Assembly (NCBI RefSeq): GCF_001720135.1
Contig: NZ_MCRJ01000005.1
Location: 1 to 62,075, forward strand
Length of the DNA stretch: 62,075 nucleotides
Source: Methylobrevis pamukkalensis
Lineage (GTDB): Bacteria; Pseudomonadota; Alphaproteobacteria; Rhizobiales; Pleomorphomonadaceae
Direction: 5' to 3'
Shown: positions 9,194-20,580 of the stretch, piece by piece
Layout of the letters: every line of letters starts with the position of its first letter
Numbering within the stretch: the first letter of the stretch is position 1
Notes under the pieces: generated by a model
The model's database searches: none
What the model saw: only the letters and a program-made list of their open reading frames with translations
Told to the model about the DNA's origin: nothing
Program-made: the position numbers and the translations under genes

Positions 9194-11989
9194 ATGTCAA
9201 GAACCGCCGATTCCGAGAGCCTCTTCGATGAAACCGCCGTCCGTGCCGAGATCGACGCGGCCTGGGCGGGCACCGCGACGCCGGACAAGGCCCGTGCGCA
9301 GGTGCTGGCGATCCTGAAGCGGGTCAATGCCGAGGCGCGCGAGGAAGCGCGGCGCCGGCTGGCGGTCGACCGCAAGGGCAACGACTGCGCCCGCCGCCTG
9401 TCGCATCTCACCGACCGGCTGATCCGGATCATCTACGATTTCGCCGCCCAGAAGATCTACAAGGTCGACAATCCCTCGTCCGGCGAGCACATGTCGGTGA
9501 TCGCGGTCGGCGGCTATGGCCGCGGCCTGCTGGCGCCGGGCTCCGACATCGATCTCCTGTTCCTGCTGCCCTACAAGCAGACCCCGTGGGGCGAGAGCGT
9601 CGTCGAGTTCATCCTCTACATGCTGTGGGATCTCGGCCTGAAGGTCGGCCATTCGACCCGGCGGGTGGACGAGTGCATCCGCCTGTCGAAGGAGGACATG
9701 ACGATCCGCACCTCGATCCTTGAGGCGCGGCGGATCTTCGGTCACGAGGGCCTGTTCTCCGAGCTCGTCCGCCGCTTCAAGCAGGAGGTGGTGGCCGGCA
9801 GCGCCCAGGAATTCATCCAGGCCAAGCTCACCGAGCGCGACGAGCGCCACAAGCGGCAGGGTCAGTCCCGCTATCTGGTCGAGCCGAACGTCAAGGAGAG
9901 CAAAGGCGGCCTGCGCGACCTGCACACCCTGTTCTGGATCGCCAAATATTTCTACGAGGTCGACAGCGGCGAGGAACTGGTCGGGCACGGCGTGTTCTCG
10001 CGCGCCGAATACACCCGCCTGCGCAAGTGCGACGACTTCCTGTGGGCGGTGCGCTGCAATCTCCACTTCGTCACGCGCAAGGCCGAGGACCGGCTGACCT
10101 TCGACGTCCAGCGCGAGATCGCCCGCCTGCTCGGCTATCAGGAGCGCTCCGGCCTCACCGACGTCGAGCGCTTCATGAAGCACTATTTCCTCGTCGCCAA
10201 GGACATCGGCGACCTGACGCGGATCTTCTGCTCGGCGCTGGAGGTGCGGCAGGCGAAGTCCGAGCCGATGCTCGACCGCGTGCTCGGCCGCCTGTCGATC
10301 AAGCGCAAGAAGAAGATGAGCCCGGTCGGCGACGGCTTCCTCGTCGAGAACAACCGCCTGCTCTATGCCGATGATCGCGTCTTCGATCGCGATCCGGTCA
10401 ATCTCCTGCGCGTGTTCCACATCTCCGACGCGCGCGATCTCGCCTTCCATCCCGAGACGCTCAAGCTGATCACCCGCTCGCTGCGGCTGGTCGGCGCGGA
10501 ACTGCGCGAGAACGAGGAGGCGAACCGCCTGTTCCTCGAGATCCTCACCTCGCCGCGCCGGCCCGAGAGCGTGCTGCGGGTGATGAACGAGGTCGGCCTG
10601 CTCGGCCGTTTCGTGCCGGAGTTCGGCAAGGTCGTGGCGATGATGCAGTTCAACATGTACCACCACTACACGGTGGACGAGCACACGCTGCGCTGCATCG
10701 GCATCCTGTCGGACCTGGAAAACGGCCGCGAGGAACAGCGGCATCCGCTGGCGACCGAGGTGCTGCGCGCCGGCGCGGTCAACCGCAAGGTGCTGTATTT
10801 CGCACTGTTCCTGCACGACATCGCCAAGGGCCGCCCGGAGGACCATTCGGTCGCCGGCGCCCGTATTGCCCGCCGGCTCGGCCCGCGCTTCGGCTTCTCG
10901 GCCGCCGAGACCGAGCTGATCGCCTGGCTGGTCGAGCAGCATCTCACCATGTCGATGACCGCCCAGTCGCGCGATCTCGCCGACCGCAAGACGATCCGCG
11001 ATTTTGCCAGCGTGGTGCAGACCATCGAGCGGCTGAAGCTGCTGGTGATCCTCACCATCGCCGACATCCGCGGCGTCGGCCCGGGGGTGTGGACCGGCTG
11101 GAAGGGCCAGCTGCTGCGCACGCTCTACTACGAGACCGAGCCCTATCTCCTCGGCGGCCACTCGCAGATCTCGCGCGAGCGCCGGGTGGAAAGCGCGCGG
11201 CAGGAGCTGCGCGGCGCCCTGTCCGACTGGAGCGAGGCCGAGCGCGACCGCTACGTCGCCCGCCATTATCCGCCCTACATGCTGCGGGTCGACCTCGAAG
11301 CCAAGCTCGCCCACGCCGCGCTGATCCGCAAGGTCGACCAGGAGGGACGGCGGCTGGCCACGGGCTACGCGCTGCGCGCCTTCGAGGGCGTGACCGAGGT
11401 GACCGTGGTCGCGCCCGACCATCCGCGCCTGCTGTCGACGATCGCCGGCGCCTGCACGGTGGCCGGCGGCAACATCGTCGACGCCCAGATCTTCACCACC
11501 ACCGACGGCATGGCGCTCGACACCATCGTCGTCTCGCGGGAACTCGCCGATGATGCCGACGAGATGCGCCGCGCCGGCCGCATCACGGCGCTGATCGAGG
11601 CGACGCTGGAGGGCCGCGAGCAGCTGCCGGAGATCGTCGCCCGCAAGGTCGCCGGCCGCCGGTCGACCAAGGCCTTCGCGCTCGAGACCCAGGTGACGCT
11701 CGACAACACCCTGTCGGAGTATTTCTCGGTGATCGAGGTGTCCGGCCTCGACCGGCCGGGCCTCCTCTACGATCTCACCGGCGCGATCTCGGACCTCAAC
11801 CTCAACATCGCCTCGGCCCATATCGCCACCTTCGGCGAGCGGGCGGTGGACGTCTTCTACGTGACCGACCTGATGGGCCACAAGATCCTCTCCACCAGCC
11901 GCCACGGCACGATCCGCCGCCGCCTGACCCAGGCCTTCGACGGCACCCGCGCCGGCGAGGCAAAGCCGGCGAAGAAGGCCGTGGCGTGA
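9194..11989 (+). CDS. glnD: Bifunctional [protein-PII] uridylyltransferase / uridylyl-removing enzyme
   Basis: 931 aa. The primary glutamine sensor, which uridylylates PII proteins (GlnB/GlnK) under nitrogen limitation and removes UMP under nitrogen excess. The nucleotidyltransferase domain has GGYGRG (about residue 106) and the DID metal motif (about 120). A central HD phosphohydrolase domain has HDIAKG (about 541) and supplies UMP removal. Two C-terminal ACT domains (about 735-820 and 848-920) bind glutamine. The length matches alphaproteobacterial GlnD. The start at 9194 gives the expected N-terminus. Confidence 0.96.
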   Translation: MSRTADSESLFDETAVRAEIDAAWAGTATPDKARAQVLAILKRVNAEAREEARRRLAVDRKGNDCARRLSHLTDRLIRIIYDFAAQKIYKVDNPSSGEHMSVIAVGGYGRGLLAPGSDIDLLFLLPYKQTPWGESVVEFILYMLWDLGLKVGHSTRRVDECIRLSKEDMTIRTSILEARRIFGHEGLFSELVRRFKQEVVAGSAQEFIQAKLTERDERHKRQGQSRYLVEPNVKESKGGLRDLHTLFWIAKYFYEVDSGEELVGHGVFSRAEYTRLRKCDDFLWAVRCNLHFVTRKAEDRLTFDVQREIARLLGYQERSGLTDVERFMKHYFLVAKDIGDLTRIFCSALEVRQAKSEPMLDRVLGRLSIKRKKKMSPVGDGFLVENNRLLYADDRVFDRDPVNLLRVFHISDARDLAFHPETLKLITRSLRLVGAELRENEEANRLFLEILTSPRRPESVLRVMNEVGLLGRFVPEFGKVVAMMQFNMYHHYTVDEHTLRCIGILSDLENGREEQRHPLATEVLRAGAVNRKVLYFALFLHDIAKGRPEDHSVAGARIARRLGPRFGFSAAETELIAWLVEQHLTMSMTAQSRDLADRKTIRDFASVVQTIERLKLLVILTIADIRGVGPGVWTGWKGQLLRTLYYETEPYLLGGHSQISRERRVESARQELRGALSDWSEAERDRYVARHYPPYMLRVDLEAKLAHAALIRKVDQEGRRLATGYALRAFEGVTEVTVVAPDHPRLLSTIAGACTVAGGNIVDAQIFTTTDGMALDTIVVSRELADDADEMRRAGRITALIEATLEGREQLPEIVARKVAGRRSTKAFALETQVTLDNTLSEYFSVIEVSGLDRPGLLYDLTGAISDLNLNIASAHIATFGERAVDVFYVTDLMGHKILSTSRHGTIRRRLTQAFDGTRAGEAKPAKKAVA

Positions 11990-12050
11990 GCGGCGCGGTC
12001 TTGTCCTCGATCTCGGGCAGGACTGAGTCGGGGCCGAGTCTGCCGCCTTT

Positions 12051-12207
12051 ACCCCCCTCCCTGTCCCTCCCCCACAAGGGGGGAGGGGACGCAGGACGCG
12101 CCGCCTTCTGCCGATCGGACTTTCGCCGCGACGCACGGTCGATGGGACGCACCTCCTCGCGCCCATCGTCCCCTCCTCCCCTGTGGGGGAGAGACAGGGA
12201 GAGGGGT
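12051..12207. repeat. Type A palindromic intergenic repeat between glnD and murJ
   Basis: The left arm 12051-12091 (CCCTCCCTGTCCCTCCCC... GGGGACG) is matched by an inverted right arm at 12167-12207 ending GAGACAGGGAGAGGGG. Each arm is also internally palindromic. About 75 bases separate them. The same arms recur at 17221, 20361 and 31781 and, half-copy, at base 1. Confidence 0.8.
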
Positions 12208-12269
12208 GAGCGGCCCGGCACCGCCCCGGCCACGGACCCGAGACGGGCAACCCCGGAGCGCCCCGCGCC

Positions 12270-13858
12270 ATGAACCTCCTGAAGAACTTTGCCACCGTCG
12301 GCGTCGCCACGCTGGTCTCGCGGGTGCTGGGCTTTGCCCGTGACGTGTTCATGGCGACGATGATCGGCTCGGGCCCGATCGCCGACGCCTTCTTCGTCGC
12401 CTTCCGCCTGCCCAACCTGTTCCGCCGCCTGTTCGCCGAAGGCGCCTTCAACGCCGCCTTCGTGCCGCTGTTCGCCCGCGCGGTCGAGGAGGGCGGCGCG
12501 CCGCGCGCCCGCGCCTTTGCCGAGGAAATCCTCGCGGCGCTGCTGTTCACGCTGATCCTCGTCACCGCGCTGGCCGAACTGGCGATGCCGGTGCTGGTCT
12601 ACGCGCTGGCGCCCGGCTTTGCCGACGATCCGGCCAAGTTCGGCCTGTCGGTGGACATGACGCGGATCATGTTTCCCTATCTTCTCTGCATGTCGCTGAC
12701 GGCGATGGCCTCCGGCATGCTGAACTCCATGGGCCGCTTCGCGCTCGCCGGCTTCGTGCCGTCGCTGCTCAATGTCGTGCTGGTCGGCGCGCTTGCCTGG
12801 ATCTGGCTGGACGGAACGGCGGGCACCGCCGAGGCGGCCTTCGTGCTGTCCTGGGCCGTCTGTGCCGCCGGCTTCATCCAGCTCGGCGCGCTGGTGATCG
12901 GCCTTCGGGCGATCGGCTTCTCCCTGCGCCCGCGCCGGCCGCGGATGACGCCGGGGGTCAAGCGACTGCTCGTCCTCGGCGTGCCCGGCGTGATTGCCGG
13001 CGGCATCACCCAGATCAACATCGTCGTCGGCACCATCATCGCCTCCACGCAGGCGAGCGCCGTCAGCTATCTCTACTACGCAGACCGGCTCTACCAGCTG
13101 CCGCTCGGCGTCGTCGGCGTGGCGATCGGCGTCGTGCTCCTGCCCGACATCACCCGCCAGCTGCGCTCGGCAACCCCCGAGACCGCGATCCACACCCAGA
13201 ACCGGGCGCTGGAATTCTCCATGGCGCTGACCCTGCCGGCGGCCGTCGCGCTGATGGTGGTGCCGGTCGAGGTCATCCGCGTCCTGTTCGAGCGCGGCGC
13301 CTTCACCGCGGCCGACAGCGCCGCCACCGGCGCGGCGCTCGCCGCCTATGCGGCAGGCCTGCCGGCCTTCGTCGCGATCAAGGTGTTCCAGCCCGGCTAT
13401 TTCGCCCGCGAGGACACGAAGACCCCGACGATCCACGCCGGCATCTCGATGGTGGTCAACGTCGGCCTCGCGCTGGCGCTGTTCCCGGCCTTCGCCCATG
13501 TGGGCATCGCGGCCGCCACCTCGGTGGCGCCTGGGTCAACGCGCTGCTGCTCGCCGCCGGTCTGCTGCGGCGCGGCCAGATCGCCCCGGACCGCCTGCTG
13601 ATGAAGCGCCTGCCGCTGCTGCTGCTCGCCAGCCTGCTGATGGGGGCGGGGCTCTGGTTCGGCGCCGGCCTGCTGGCGCCGTGGCTGACGCCCTCGGCCG
13701 GGCTGCTGGCCTCCGCCGCCGCGCTGCTGGCGCTGGTCACGGGGGGCATGCTGCTGTTCGCCGTCTTCGCTGCCCTTACCGGGGCGATCGACTTCCGGCG
13801 CTACGGCGGCATGGTCCTCGCGCGCGCCGCCCGGCGAAAAACCCCCGGCGGGCCTTGA
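12270..13858 (+). CDS. murJ: Lipid II flippase MurJ (MviN); apparent frameshift near 13529
   Basis: About 529 aa once one base is restored. Flips lipid II across the inner membrane for peptidoglycan synthesis. The MATE/MOP-superfamily fold is seen as about 14 hydrophobic segments, and the conserved start [20 protein letters not shown] and the Arg-rich [17 protein letters not shown] are present. At TCGGTGGCG|CCTGGGTC the frame is lost. Adding one G restores [18 protein letters not shown], and translation then runs to the stop at 13858. Because MurJ is normally essential, the break is probably a sequence error. Confidence 0.92.
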
Positions 13859-13920
13859 TCCGGCTCCCGTGTATCGCCATAACCGGCCGACTTTCCGCCC
13901 CGCTTCCCAAGGGTCCGCAC

Positions 13921-14969
13921 ATGGCCTTCAAGCCTCTGGTCTTTTCCGGCGTCCAGCCACCGGCAACCTGCACCTCGGCAACTATCTCGGGGCGATCAAG
14001 CGCTTCGTCGAGATGCAGGCGACCCATGACTGCATCTACTGCGTGGTGGACCTGCACGCGATCACGGTCTGGCAGGACCCGAACGTGCTGAAGACCCAGA
14101 TCCGCGAGGTCACGGCCGCGTTTCTCGCCGCCGGCATCGATCCGGCGGCGCATATCGTCTTCAACCAGAGCCAGGTCTCGGCCCATGCGGAACTTGCGTG
14201 GATCTTCAACTGCGTGGCGCGGATGGGCTGGCTCAACCGCATGACCCAGTTCAAGGAAAAGGCCGGCAAGGACCGCGAGAACGCCTCGGTCGGCCTGTTC
14301 TCCTATCCCAACCTGATGTCGGCCGACATCCTCGCCTATCGCGCCACCCATGTGCCGGTCGGCGAGGACCAGAAGCAGCATCTGGAACTGGCCCGCGACA
14401 CGGCGGCGAAGTTCAACCACGACTTTGCCGCGCGCATTGCCGAGCTCGGCCTTGGCGAAGGCGACGATGGCTTCTTCCCGCAGCCCGAACCGCTGATCCA
14501 GGGTCCGGCGACGCGGGTGATGAGCCTGCGCGACGGCGCCAAGAAGATGTCGAAGTCGGACCCGTCCGACAATTCGCGCATCAACCTCACCGACGACGCC
14601 GACACGATCAGCCAGAAGATCCGCCGGGCCAAGACCGATTCCGAGCCGCTGCCCTCCGAGATCGAGGGCCTGAAGGCGCGGCCCGAGGCGGACAACCTCG
14701 TCGGCATCTATGCCGCGCTCGCCGGCCGGACCAAGGCCGAGGTGCTGAGCGAATTCGGCGGCGCACTGTTCTCGGCCTTCAAGCCGGCGCTCGCCGATCT
14801 TGCGGTCGAGAGCCTTGCCCCGGTCGCCGGCCGCATGCGCGACCTTCTCGCCGATCCCGCCCACATCGACGCGGTGCTGGCCGACGGGTCGGCGCGCGCC
14901 CGCGCCATCGCCCTGCCGGTGCTCGACAACGTCAAGGACATCGTCGGCCTGCTCCGCAGCGCGCGGTGA
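13921..14969 (+). CDS. trpS: Tryptophanyl-tRNA synthetase; apparent frameshift near 13958
   Basis: About 349 aa after restoring one base. Charges tRNA-Trp. The N-terminus [13 protein letters not shown] leads to [14 protein letters not shown], the class I HIGH-type motif, only if one G is inserted between CC and ACCGG at 13958. KMSKS is intact ([12 protein letters not shown]), and the rest of the Rossmann fold and the anticodon-binding domain are collinear. It is a normally essential single-copy gene, so the shift is probably a sequence error. It lies 62 bases after murJ, as in many Hyphomicrobiales. Confidence 0.95.
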
Positions 14970-15039
14970 CACGCAGGTGTGAGCGCCTGCGGCGTTTCAC
15001 GGGTTGCCGGATCGGCGGCCCGGTGGCAGCATGCCGGCC

Positions 15040-15534
15040 ATGGTGACGAGACGCCTCTCGCGCGAAGAGGGCCACAAGCGCAAGTTCCTGACCGTGATCG
15101 ACGGCTCGCCCGAATGCGGACGGGCCGTGGCCTACGCGGCTGGCCGCGCGGCCCGCAGCAACGGCGTGGTCGTGCTGCTGTTCGTGATCGAGCCCGGCGA
15201 GTTCCAGCACTGGCTCGGCGTCGAGGAGATCATGCGCGCCGAGGCCCGCGAGGAGGCCGAGGCGCGGCTGGCGACCTATGCCGAGGAGGCGCGCCTGCGC
15301 TTCGGGGTCGACCCGGAATGCGTGATCCGCGAGGGCCGACTCGCCGAGGAGATCAACGCGGTGATCGACGGCGACGGCGACATCGCGATTCTCGTGCTGG
15401 CCGCCTCCACCGAGACCGACGGTCCCGGGCCGCTGATTTCCTCGCTCGCCGGCAAGAGTGGCACCACCTTCCACATCCCGGTGACGATCATTCCCGGCAC
15501 CATGTCGGACGACGACATTCTCGGTGTGACCTGA
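15040..15534 (+). CDS. Universal stress protein (UspA family)
   Basis: 164 aa from ATG 15040; alternative ATGs lie at 15031 and 15004. A single Usp domain: the first strand KFLTVIDGSPECGRAVAYA is typical, and a late segment VLAASTETDG replaces the usual ATP-binding G-x2-G-x9-G-S/T loop in only partly recognisable form (SLAGKSGTTFHIPVTIIPG). The position between trpS and nfu is conserved in the order. No specific role can be assigned beyond a stress-associated nucleotide-binding fold. Confidence 0.85.
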   Translation: MVTRRLSREEGHKRKFLTVIDGSPECGRAVAYAAGRAARSNGVVVLLFVIEPGEFQHWLGVEEIMRAEAREEAEARLATYAEEARLRFGVDPECVIREGRLAEEINAVIDGDGDIAILVLAASTETDGPGPLISSLAGKSGTTFHIPVTIIPGTMSDDDILGVT

Positions 15535-15734
15535 CATCGGCCCGGAGAAGGGCCGTTCGCCGCTGAATTGCGCGGCATTTCGTTCGTCCCCTCTGCGTGA
15601 CCGTCACTGCGGCCCGGTCCCGCCGGAGCGGGCGCGGGAGAATCCTCGATTTCCGACTTGATCCGCACGGCCCGCAGGTCCAAGTATAGATTATAGGAAT
15701 TCCAAGGAGCGGCGGACCTTCCGCCGGAGACAAC

Positions 15735-16292
15735 ATGTTCATTCAGACCGAAGCGACGCCGAACCCCGCGACGCTCAAGTTCCTGCCGGGCAAGGTGGTA
15801 TGGGCCGACGGCCCGCTCGAATACACCACCCAGGAGGCGGCCTCGCGCTCGCCGCTGGCCCAGGCCATCTTCGCCGTGCCCGGCGTCACCTCCGTGTTCT
15901 TCGGCTACGACTTCGTGACCGTGACCAAGGACGACAGCGACTGGGCGCACCTGAAGCCGGCGATTCTCGGTGCGATCATGGAGCATTTCGTCTCCGGCCT
16001 GCCCGTGGTGCTGGCCGACGAGCCGGTGGTCGCCAGCGCCGAGGACTTCGACGAGGCCGACGCCGAGACGGTCGCCACCATCAAGGAACTGCTGGAGACG
16101 CGCGTGCGCCCGGCGGTGGCCCAGGATGGCGGCGACATCACCTTCCGTTCGTTCAAGGACGGCATCGTCTACCTCAACATGCGCGGCGCCTGCGCCGGCT
16201 GCCCGTCGTCGACCGCCACCCTGCGCCACGGCATCCAGAATCTGCTGCGCCATTTCCTGCCGGAAGTGGAAGAGGTCCGCGCCGTCAGCTGA
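15735..16292 (+). CDS. Nfu-type iron-sulfur cluster scaffold/carrier
   Basis: 185 aa. The N-terminal Nfu domain begins MFIQTEATPNPATLKFLPG. The C-terminal NifU-like domain has the cluster-binding CxxC in MRGACAGCPSS (Cys about residues 153 and 156). It receives and delivers [4Fe-4S] clusters to apoproteins. The start at 15735 follows AAGGAG about 25 bases upstream. The leader (15685-15710) is conspicuously AT-rich for this genome (TATAGATTATAGGAATTCC), so an iron- or cluster-responsive promoter is possible, though I cannot match it to Irr, RirA or IscR consensus. Confidence 0.93.
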   Translation: MFIQTEATPNPATLKFLPGKVVWADGPLEYTTQEAASRSPLAQAIFAVPGVTSVFFGYDFVTVTKDDSDWAHLKPAILGAIMEHFVSGLPVVLADEPVVASAEDFDEADAETVATIKELLETRVRPAVAQDGGDITFRSFKDGIVYLNMRGACAGCPSSTATLRHGIQNLLRHFLPEVEEVRAVS

Positions 16293-16370
16293 GCCGGACG
16301 GTTTGTATCTCTGGCGATACCAGATCGATCACGACATCGTGTTTGTCTCGCCTTCAGTGAACAATGTGTC

Positions 16371-16410
16371 AGCCCCGCGGTAGCTCGTCTTCCGCGGGGC
16401 TTTCGTTATC
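16371..16410 (+). terminator. Intrinsic terminator after nfu
   Basis: A perfect 10-bp stem AGCCCCGCGG (16371-16380) / CCGCGGGGCT (16392-16401) with an 11-base loop is followed by TTCGTTATCT. It lies about 80 bases downstream of the nfu stop and ahead of the nitroreductase gene. Confidence 0.8.
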
Positions 16411-16561
16411 TATGCTGCGTTGCATGAGCGCCGCATGGTGCCATGCACCGGATGCCCGGCTGGCGCCTCTCTGCGCGCCGCCGGAGAGCGTTCCGGGTTT
16501 GAATTCCGGCGTGACCGTCCGCAGACCGGACGGCGTATCGCCGGCAGCATGGAGATTTCCG

Positions 16562-17176
16562 ATGGACGCCCTTGTCGCCCGAACCCGCCCCGCGCTCGAT
16601 GCCGGCGCGCTCGACGTGCTCTTCCGCGAAGCCCGCACCCACAACGCCTGGCTGGACAAGCCGGTCGCCCGCGAGACGCTGGAGGACGCCGCCCGCCTCG
16701 CCGGCTTCGGGCCGACCGCCGTCAACGCGCTGCCCGGCCGTTTCGTCTTCGTGACGACGAAGGCGGCGAAGGAAAAGCTGCGGCCGCTGCTCTCGCCCGG
16801 CAACGTCGACAAGACCATGTCGGCGCCGGTGACGGTGATCGCCGCCTATGACATGGAATTCTACGAGAAGCTGCCGAAGACCTTCCCCCACGCCGACGCC
16901 CGGTCGTGGTTCGCCGGCACGCCGGAGGCCAACATCCGCAACACGGCGCACTATTCGGCCGCGCTGCAGACCGGCTACCTCATCCTCGCCGCCCGCGCGC
17001 TCGGCCTCGACGCCGGCCCGATGGCGGGCTTCGACGCGGCCAAGGTCGACGAGGCCTTCCTGTCCGGCACCAGCTGGAAGTCGTCGCTGCTGATCAACCT
17101 CGGCTACGGCGACCATGGCAAGCTGCACCCCCGCAGCCCGCGCCTCGACCTCGAGGAATTCGTGCAGTTCGTGTGA
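16562..17176 (+). CDS. Nitroreductase-family protein, RutE/malonic semialdehyde reductase-like
   Basis: 204 aa, FMN-dependent nitroreductase fold. The sequence resembles the RutE subgroup ([36 protein letters not shown]-type C-terminus). In E. coli RutE reduces malonic semialdehyde to 3-hydroxypropionate at the end of uracil nitrogen release. No other rut genes are visible nearby, so the substrate is inferred only. The ATG at 16562 is preceded by a GGAG. It is separated from nfu by a terminator, so it has its own promoter. Confidence 0.8.
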   Translation: MDALVARTRPALDAGALDVLFREARTHNAWLDKPVARETLEDAARLAGFGPTAVNALPGRFVFVTTKAAKEKLRPLLSPGNVDKTMSAPVTVIAAYDMEFYEKLPKTFPHADARSWFAGTPEANIRNTAHYSAALQTGYLILAARALGLDAGPMAGFDAAKVDEAFLSGTSWKSSLLINLGYGDHGKLHPRSPRLDLEEFVQFV

Positions 17177-17220
17177 GTTGGCGGTCTGGGGTGACATGAG
17201 CGGGTGCTGAGCTTGTGGCT

Positions 17221-17440
17221 CCACCCCTCACCCTGGCCCCGCCGGCCTCGGGTCACCTGCCCCTCGGCGTTCGACCTTCGGTCTCACCCCCCGAGGGGAG
17301 AGGGGACGATGAAGGCGAGGGTTTTGTCCCTCGCAGGTCTGTCGCCGAAACGAGACGTCGCTTTTCGACAAGCGTTTGAATCCGGCGTGCCCTCTCCCCG
17401 TCGGGGAGAGGGACAGGGTGAGGGGGCGCCGCACGGCACG
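17221..17440. repeat. Type A palindromic repeat between the nitroreductase and formyltransferase genes
   Basis: The right arm 17390-17433 (CCTCTCCCCGTCGGGGAGAGGGACAGGGTGAGGGGGC) is the inverse of a left arm at 17221-17308 interrupted by about 45 extra bases (CGTTCGACCTTCGGTCTC hairpin). The inter-arm segment shares GACGATGAAGG and CGCCGAAACGA with the copy at 20361. It is located between two convergent genes. Confidence 0.72.
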
Positions 17441-17465
17441 ACCTCTCGAAAATCCGCAAACCCCC

Positions 17466-18059
17466 TCAGAGATCCTTCTTCCGCGCCGTCGTCGCGAATT
17501 CCTCTTCCTGGGCCTTCGACGGCAACTCCCCGGTGGCGACCGCGTGGCGGACCACCCTCGCCATCAGGCTGAGGCCGAGCGGGGCCAGAGCCCGTTCCCA
17601 GAGCTCGCGGGCGGTTTCGCCCGTCTTGACGAAGCACCAGTCCTGCATGGCGATCGCGCCGGCGTCCATCCGTTCGGCAAGGTGATAGATCGTGCCGCCG
17701 GCAATGGCGTCGCCGGACTTGATCGTCCATTCCACCGCCGCGATGCCGCGGTGGCGCGGCAGCAGCGACGGATGGTAGCCGATGCCGCCGAGGCGGGATC
17801 TCGCCAGCGCCTCCGCCGTCACGCGGGCGTGGCTGTGGGCGGTGACGATCAGGTCGGTGCCGTCGGGAATCATCTCGGCCGGCACTTCCATCGGGTCGGC
17901 CTGAACGGAGACCGGCAGTCCGGCGTCCGTCGCGGCGGCGGCGAGACGGTCCTCCGCGTCGGGGACGACGACGCTGAGGATCTCCACCCCCGGCTCGGCC
18001 CGGAGCACCTCAAGGGCGGTGGCACCGAAATAGCGGGACCCGACGATGGTGATCTTCAT
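17466..18059 (-). CDS. Small formyltransferase-family protein (Fmt N-terminal fold)
   Basis: 197 aa. It matches the formyl_trans_N Rossmann domain only: nucleotide-binding start MKITIVGSRYFGATALEVL, and the catalytic-loop equivalent HPSLLPRHRG with downstream W-x-I-K-x-G-D. There is no C-terminal tRNA-binding domain, so it is not Met-tRNA formyltransferase. Small proteins of this type act on nucleotide sugars or as hydrolases, and the substrate here is unknown. An AGGAGAG ribosome-binding site precedes the ATG at 18059. Confidence 0.75.
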   Translation of the reverse strand: MKITIVGSRYFGATALEVLRAEPGVEILSVVVPDAEDRLAAAATDAGLPVSVQADPMEVPAEMIPDGTDLIVTAHSHARVTAEALARSRLGGIGYHPSLLPRHRGIAAVEWTIKSGDAIAGGTIYHLAERMDAGAIAMQDWCFVKTGETARELWERALAPLGLSLMARVVRHAVATGELPSKAQEEEFATTARKKDL

Positions 18060-18227
18060 GCTCTCTCCTGGCGTCTCTTGGCCTCCGCACGGGTGGCGGA
18101 GTGTCTTCGCCGGAGCCTAGCCGAGGCGGTCCGCCCGGTAAACCGGCGGCAGACTACGGACCTGCCGGCTTGCACTTTGGTCGGACCCGGAGGGGCGCAG
18201 ACCCGCGCCGGCGCTATATCGTCTTCG

Positions 18228-18683
18228 TCATAGCGACGCGTCGCCATCGTCGCCGGGGCCACCTGTCGGCAACTCCGCGGCAAGGGCGTCGAGATGCTGG
18301 CGCGTCAGGTCGCCGGCGGCCCGTTCGATCGCCCGGTAGCGGGCGACGACCACGAGGCCGGCCGGGGTCAGGCTTGCGCCGCCGCCGCGCCGCCCGCCGA
18401 CCTTGGAATCGACGAGTGGCTTTCCGAACAAGGCGTTGATCTCCTCCACCAGCTGCCAGGCCCGCCGATAGGACATGTCCATCGCCCGTCCGGCGGCCGA
18501 GATCGAGCCATGGGCGGCGATCGCTTCCATCAGCGCGATCTTGCCGGGACCGAGCCGGCGCCCGGGGGCAAGTTCGATCCGCAGATGCAGGCGAGGGGTA
18601 TCCGGCGCGGCGCTCAGCGGGGCCTCCTGGGCAGAGCGGACAGGCAGGCGGCGGCCGCGGGACGATCCGCCGCTCCCTACCAA
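18228..18683 (-). CDS. ModE N-terminal type winged-helix regulator
   Basis: About 151 aa; the only in-frame start giving the full domain is a TTG at 18683, so the 5' end is uncertain. The LysR/ModE-like helix-turn-helix runs KIALMEAIAAHGSISAAGRAMDMSYRRAWQLVEEIN, followed by the wing GGRRGGGASLTPAG. The C-terminal molybdate-binding MOP domains of ModE are absent, so effector sensing, if any, is different. It is divergent from the aldehyde dehydrogenase gene and may regulate it. A molybdoenzyme operon (cox) lies 8 kb away. Confidence 0.72.
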   Translation of the reverse strand: MVGSGGSSRGRRLPVRSAQEAPLSAAPDTPRLHLRIELAPGRRLGPGKIALMEAIAAHGSISAAGRAMDMSYRRAWQLVEEINALFGKPLVDSKVGGRRGGGASLTPAGLVVVARYRAIERAAGDLTRQHLDALAAELPTGGPGDDGDASL

Positions 18684-18815
18684 GGTCCAATGGTCATACG
18701 CGATGTCTCGAATTGAATACAGCGCCAGTCACCCAGGGAACAGCCACCCGGGGACGGCCACCAGAGAGGGTCGCGCCATCAACGACGCGCCGCCAGGGAC
18801 GAGGAGGAGCACGCC

Positions 18816-20333
<1,518 letters not shown>

Positions 20334-20360
20334 GCGGGGCGGGGGGAGCGGCGCTTCAGG

Positions 20361-20532
20361 GCGTGGCTCCCCCCTCTCCCTGTCCCTCCCCCTCCAGGGG
20401 GGAGGGGACGATGAAGGAGAGGCTGCGCATCTCTCCGACGTATCGCCGAAACGATCATCTGCTTCTTGTCCGGCCCATCCTCCTGCGTCCCCTCCCCCAT
20501 GGAGGGGGAGGGACAGGGAGGGGGGAGCCACG
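20361..20532. repeat. Type A palindromic repeat between the aldehyde dehydrogenase and DUF779 genes
   Basis: The left arm 20361-20410 and right arm 20487-20532 are near-perfect inverted copies of about 48 bases, both including the outer GTGGCTCCCCCC / GGGGGGAGCCAC. The spacer carries GACGATGAAGG and CGCCGAAACGA, as at 17221. It sits inside a probable two-gene operon and may form a strong mRNA hairpin. Confidence 0.82.
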
Positions 20533-20580
20533 GGCGCGGACGCCGTTGCCCGCCCCTCACTGAAAACCGAGGAATCCCCC

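Noticed and set aside
2494-12565. Very long open frames (about 960-1120 codons) antisense to the GGDEF-EAL gene, mutS and glnD
   Set aside because: They mirror codon-position GC bias of the sense genes, are rich in Arg/Gly/His/Asp with no domain signature, and overlap well-supported genes completely.
16293-16370. Possible tRNA in the gap after nfu
   Set aside because: Small local stems exist but there is no GGTTCRANNCC T-loop, no acceptor pairing and no CCA end; the downstream hairpin is a terminator.
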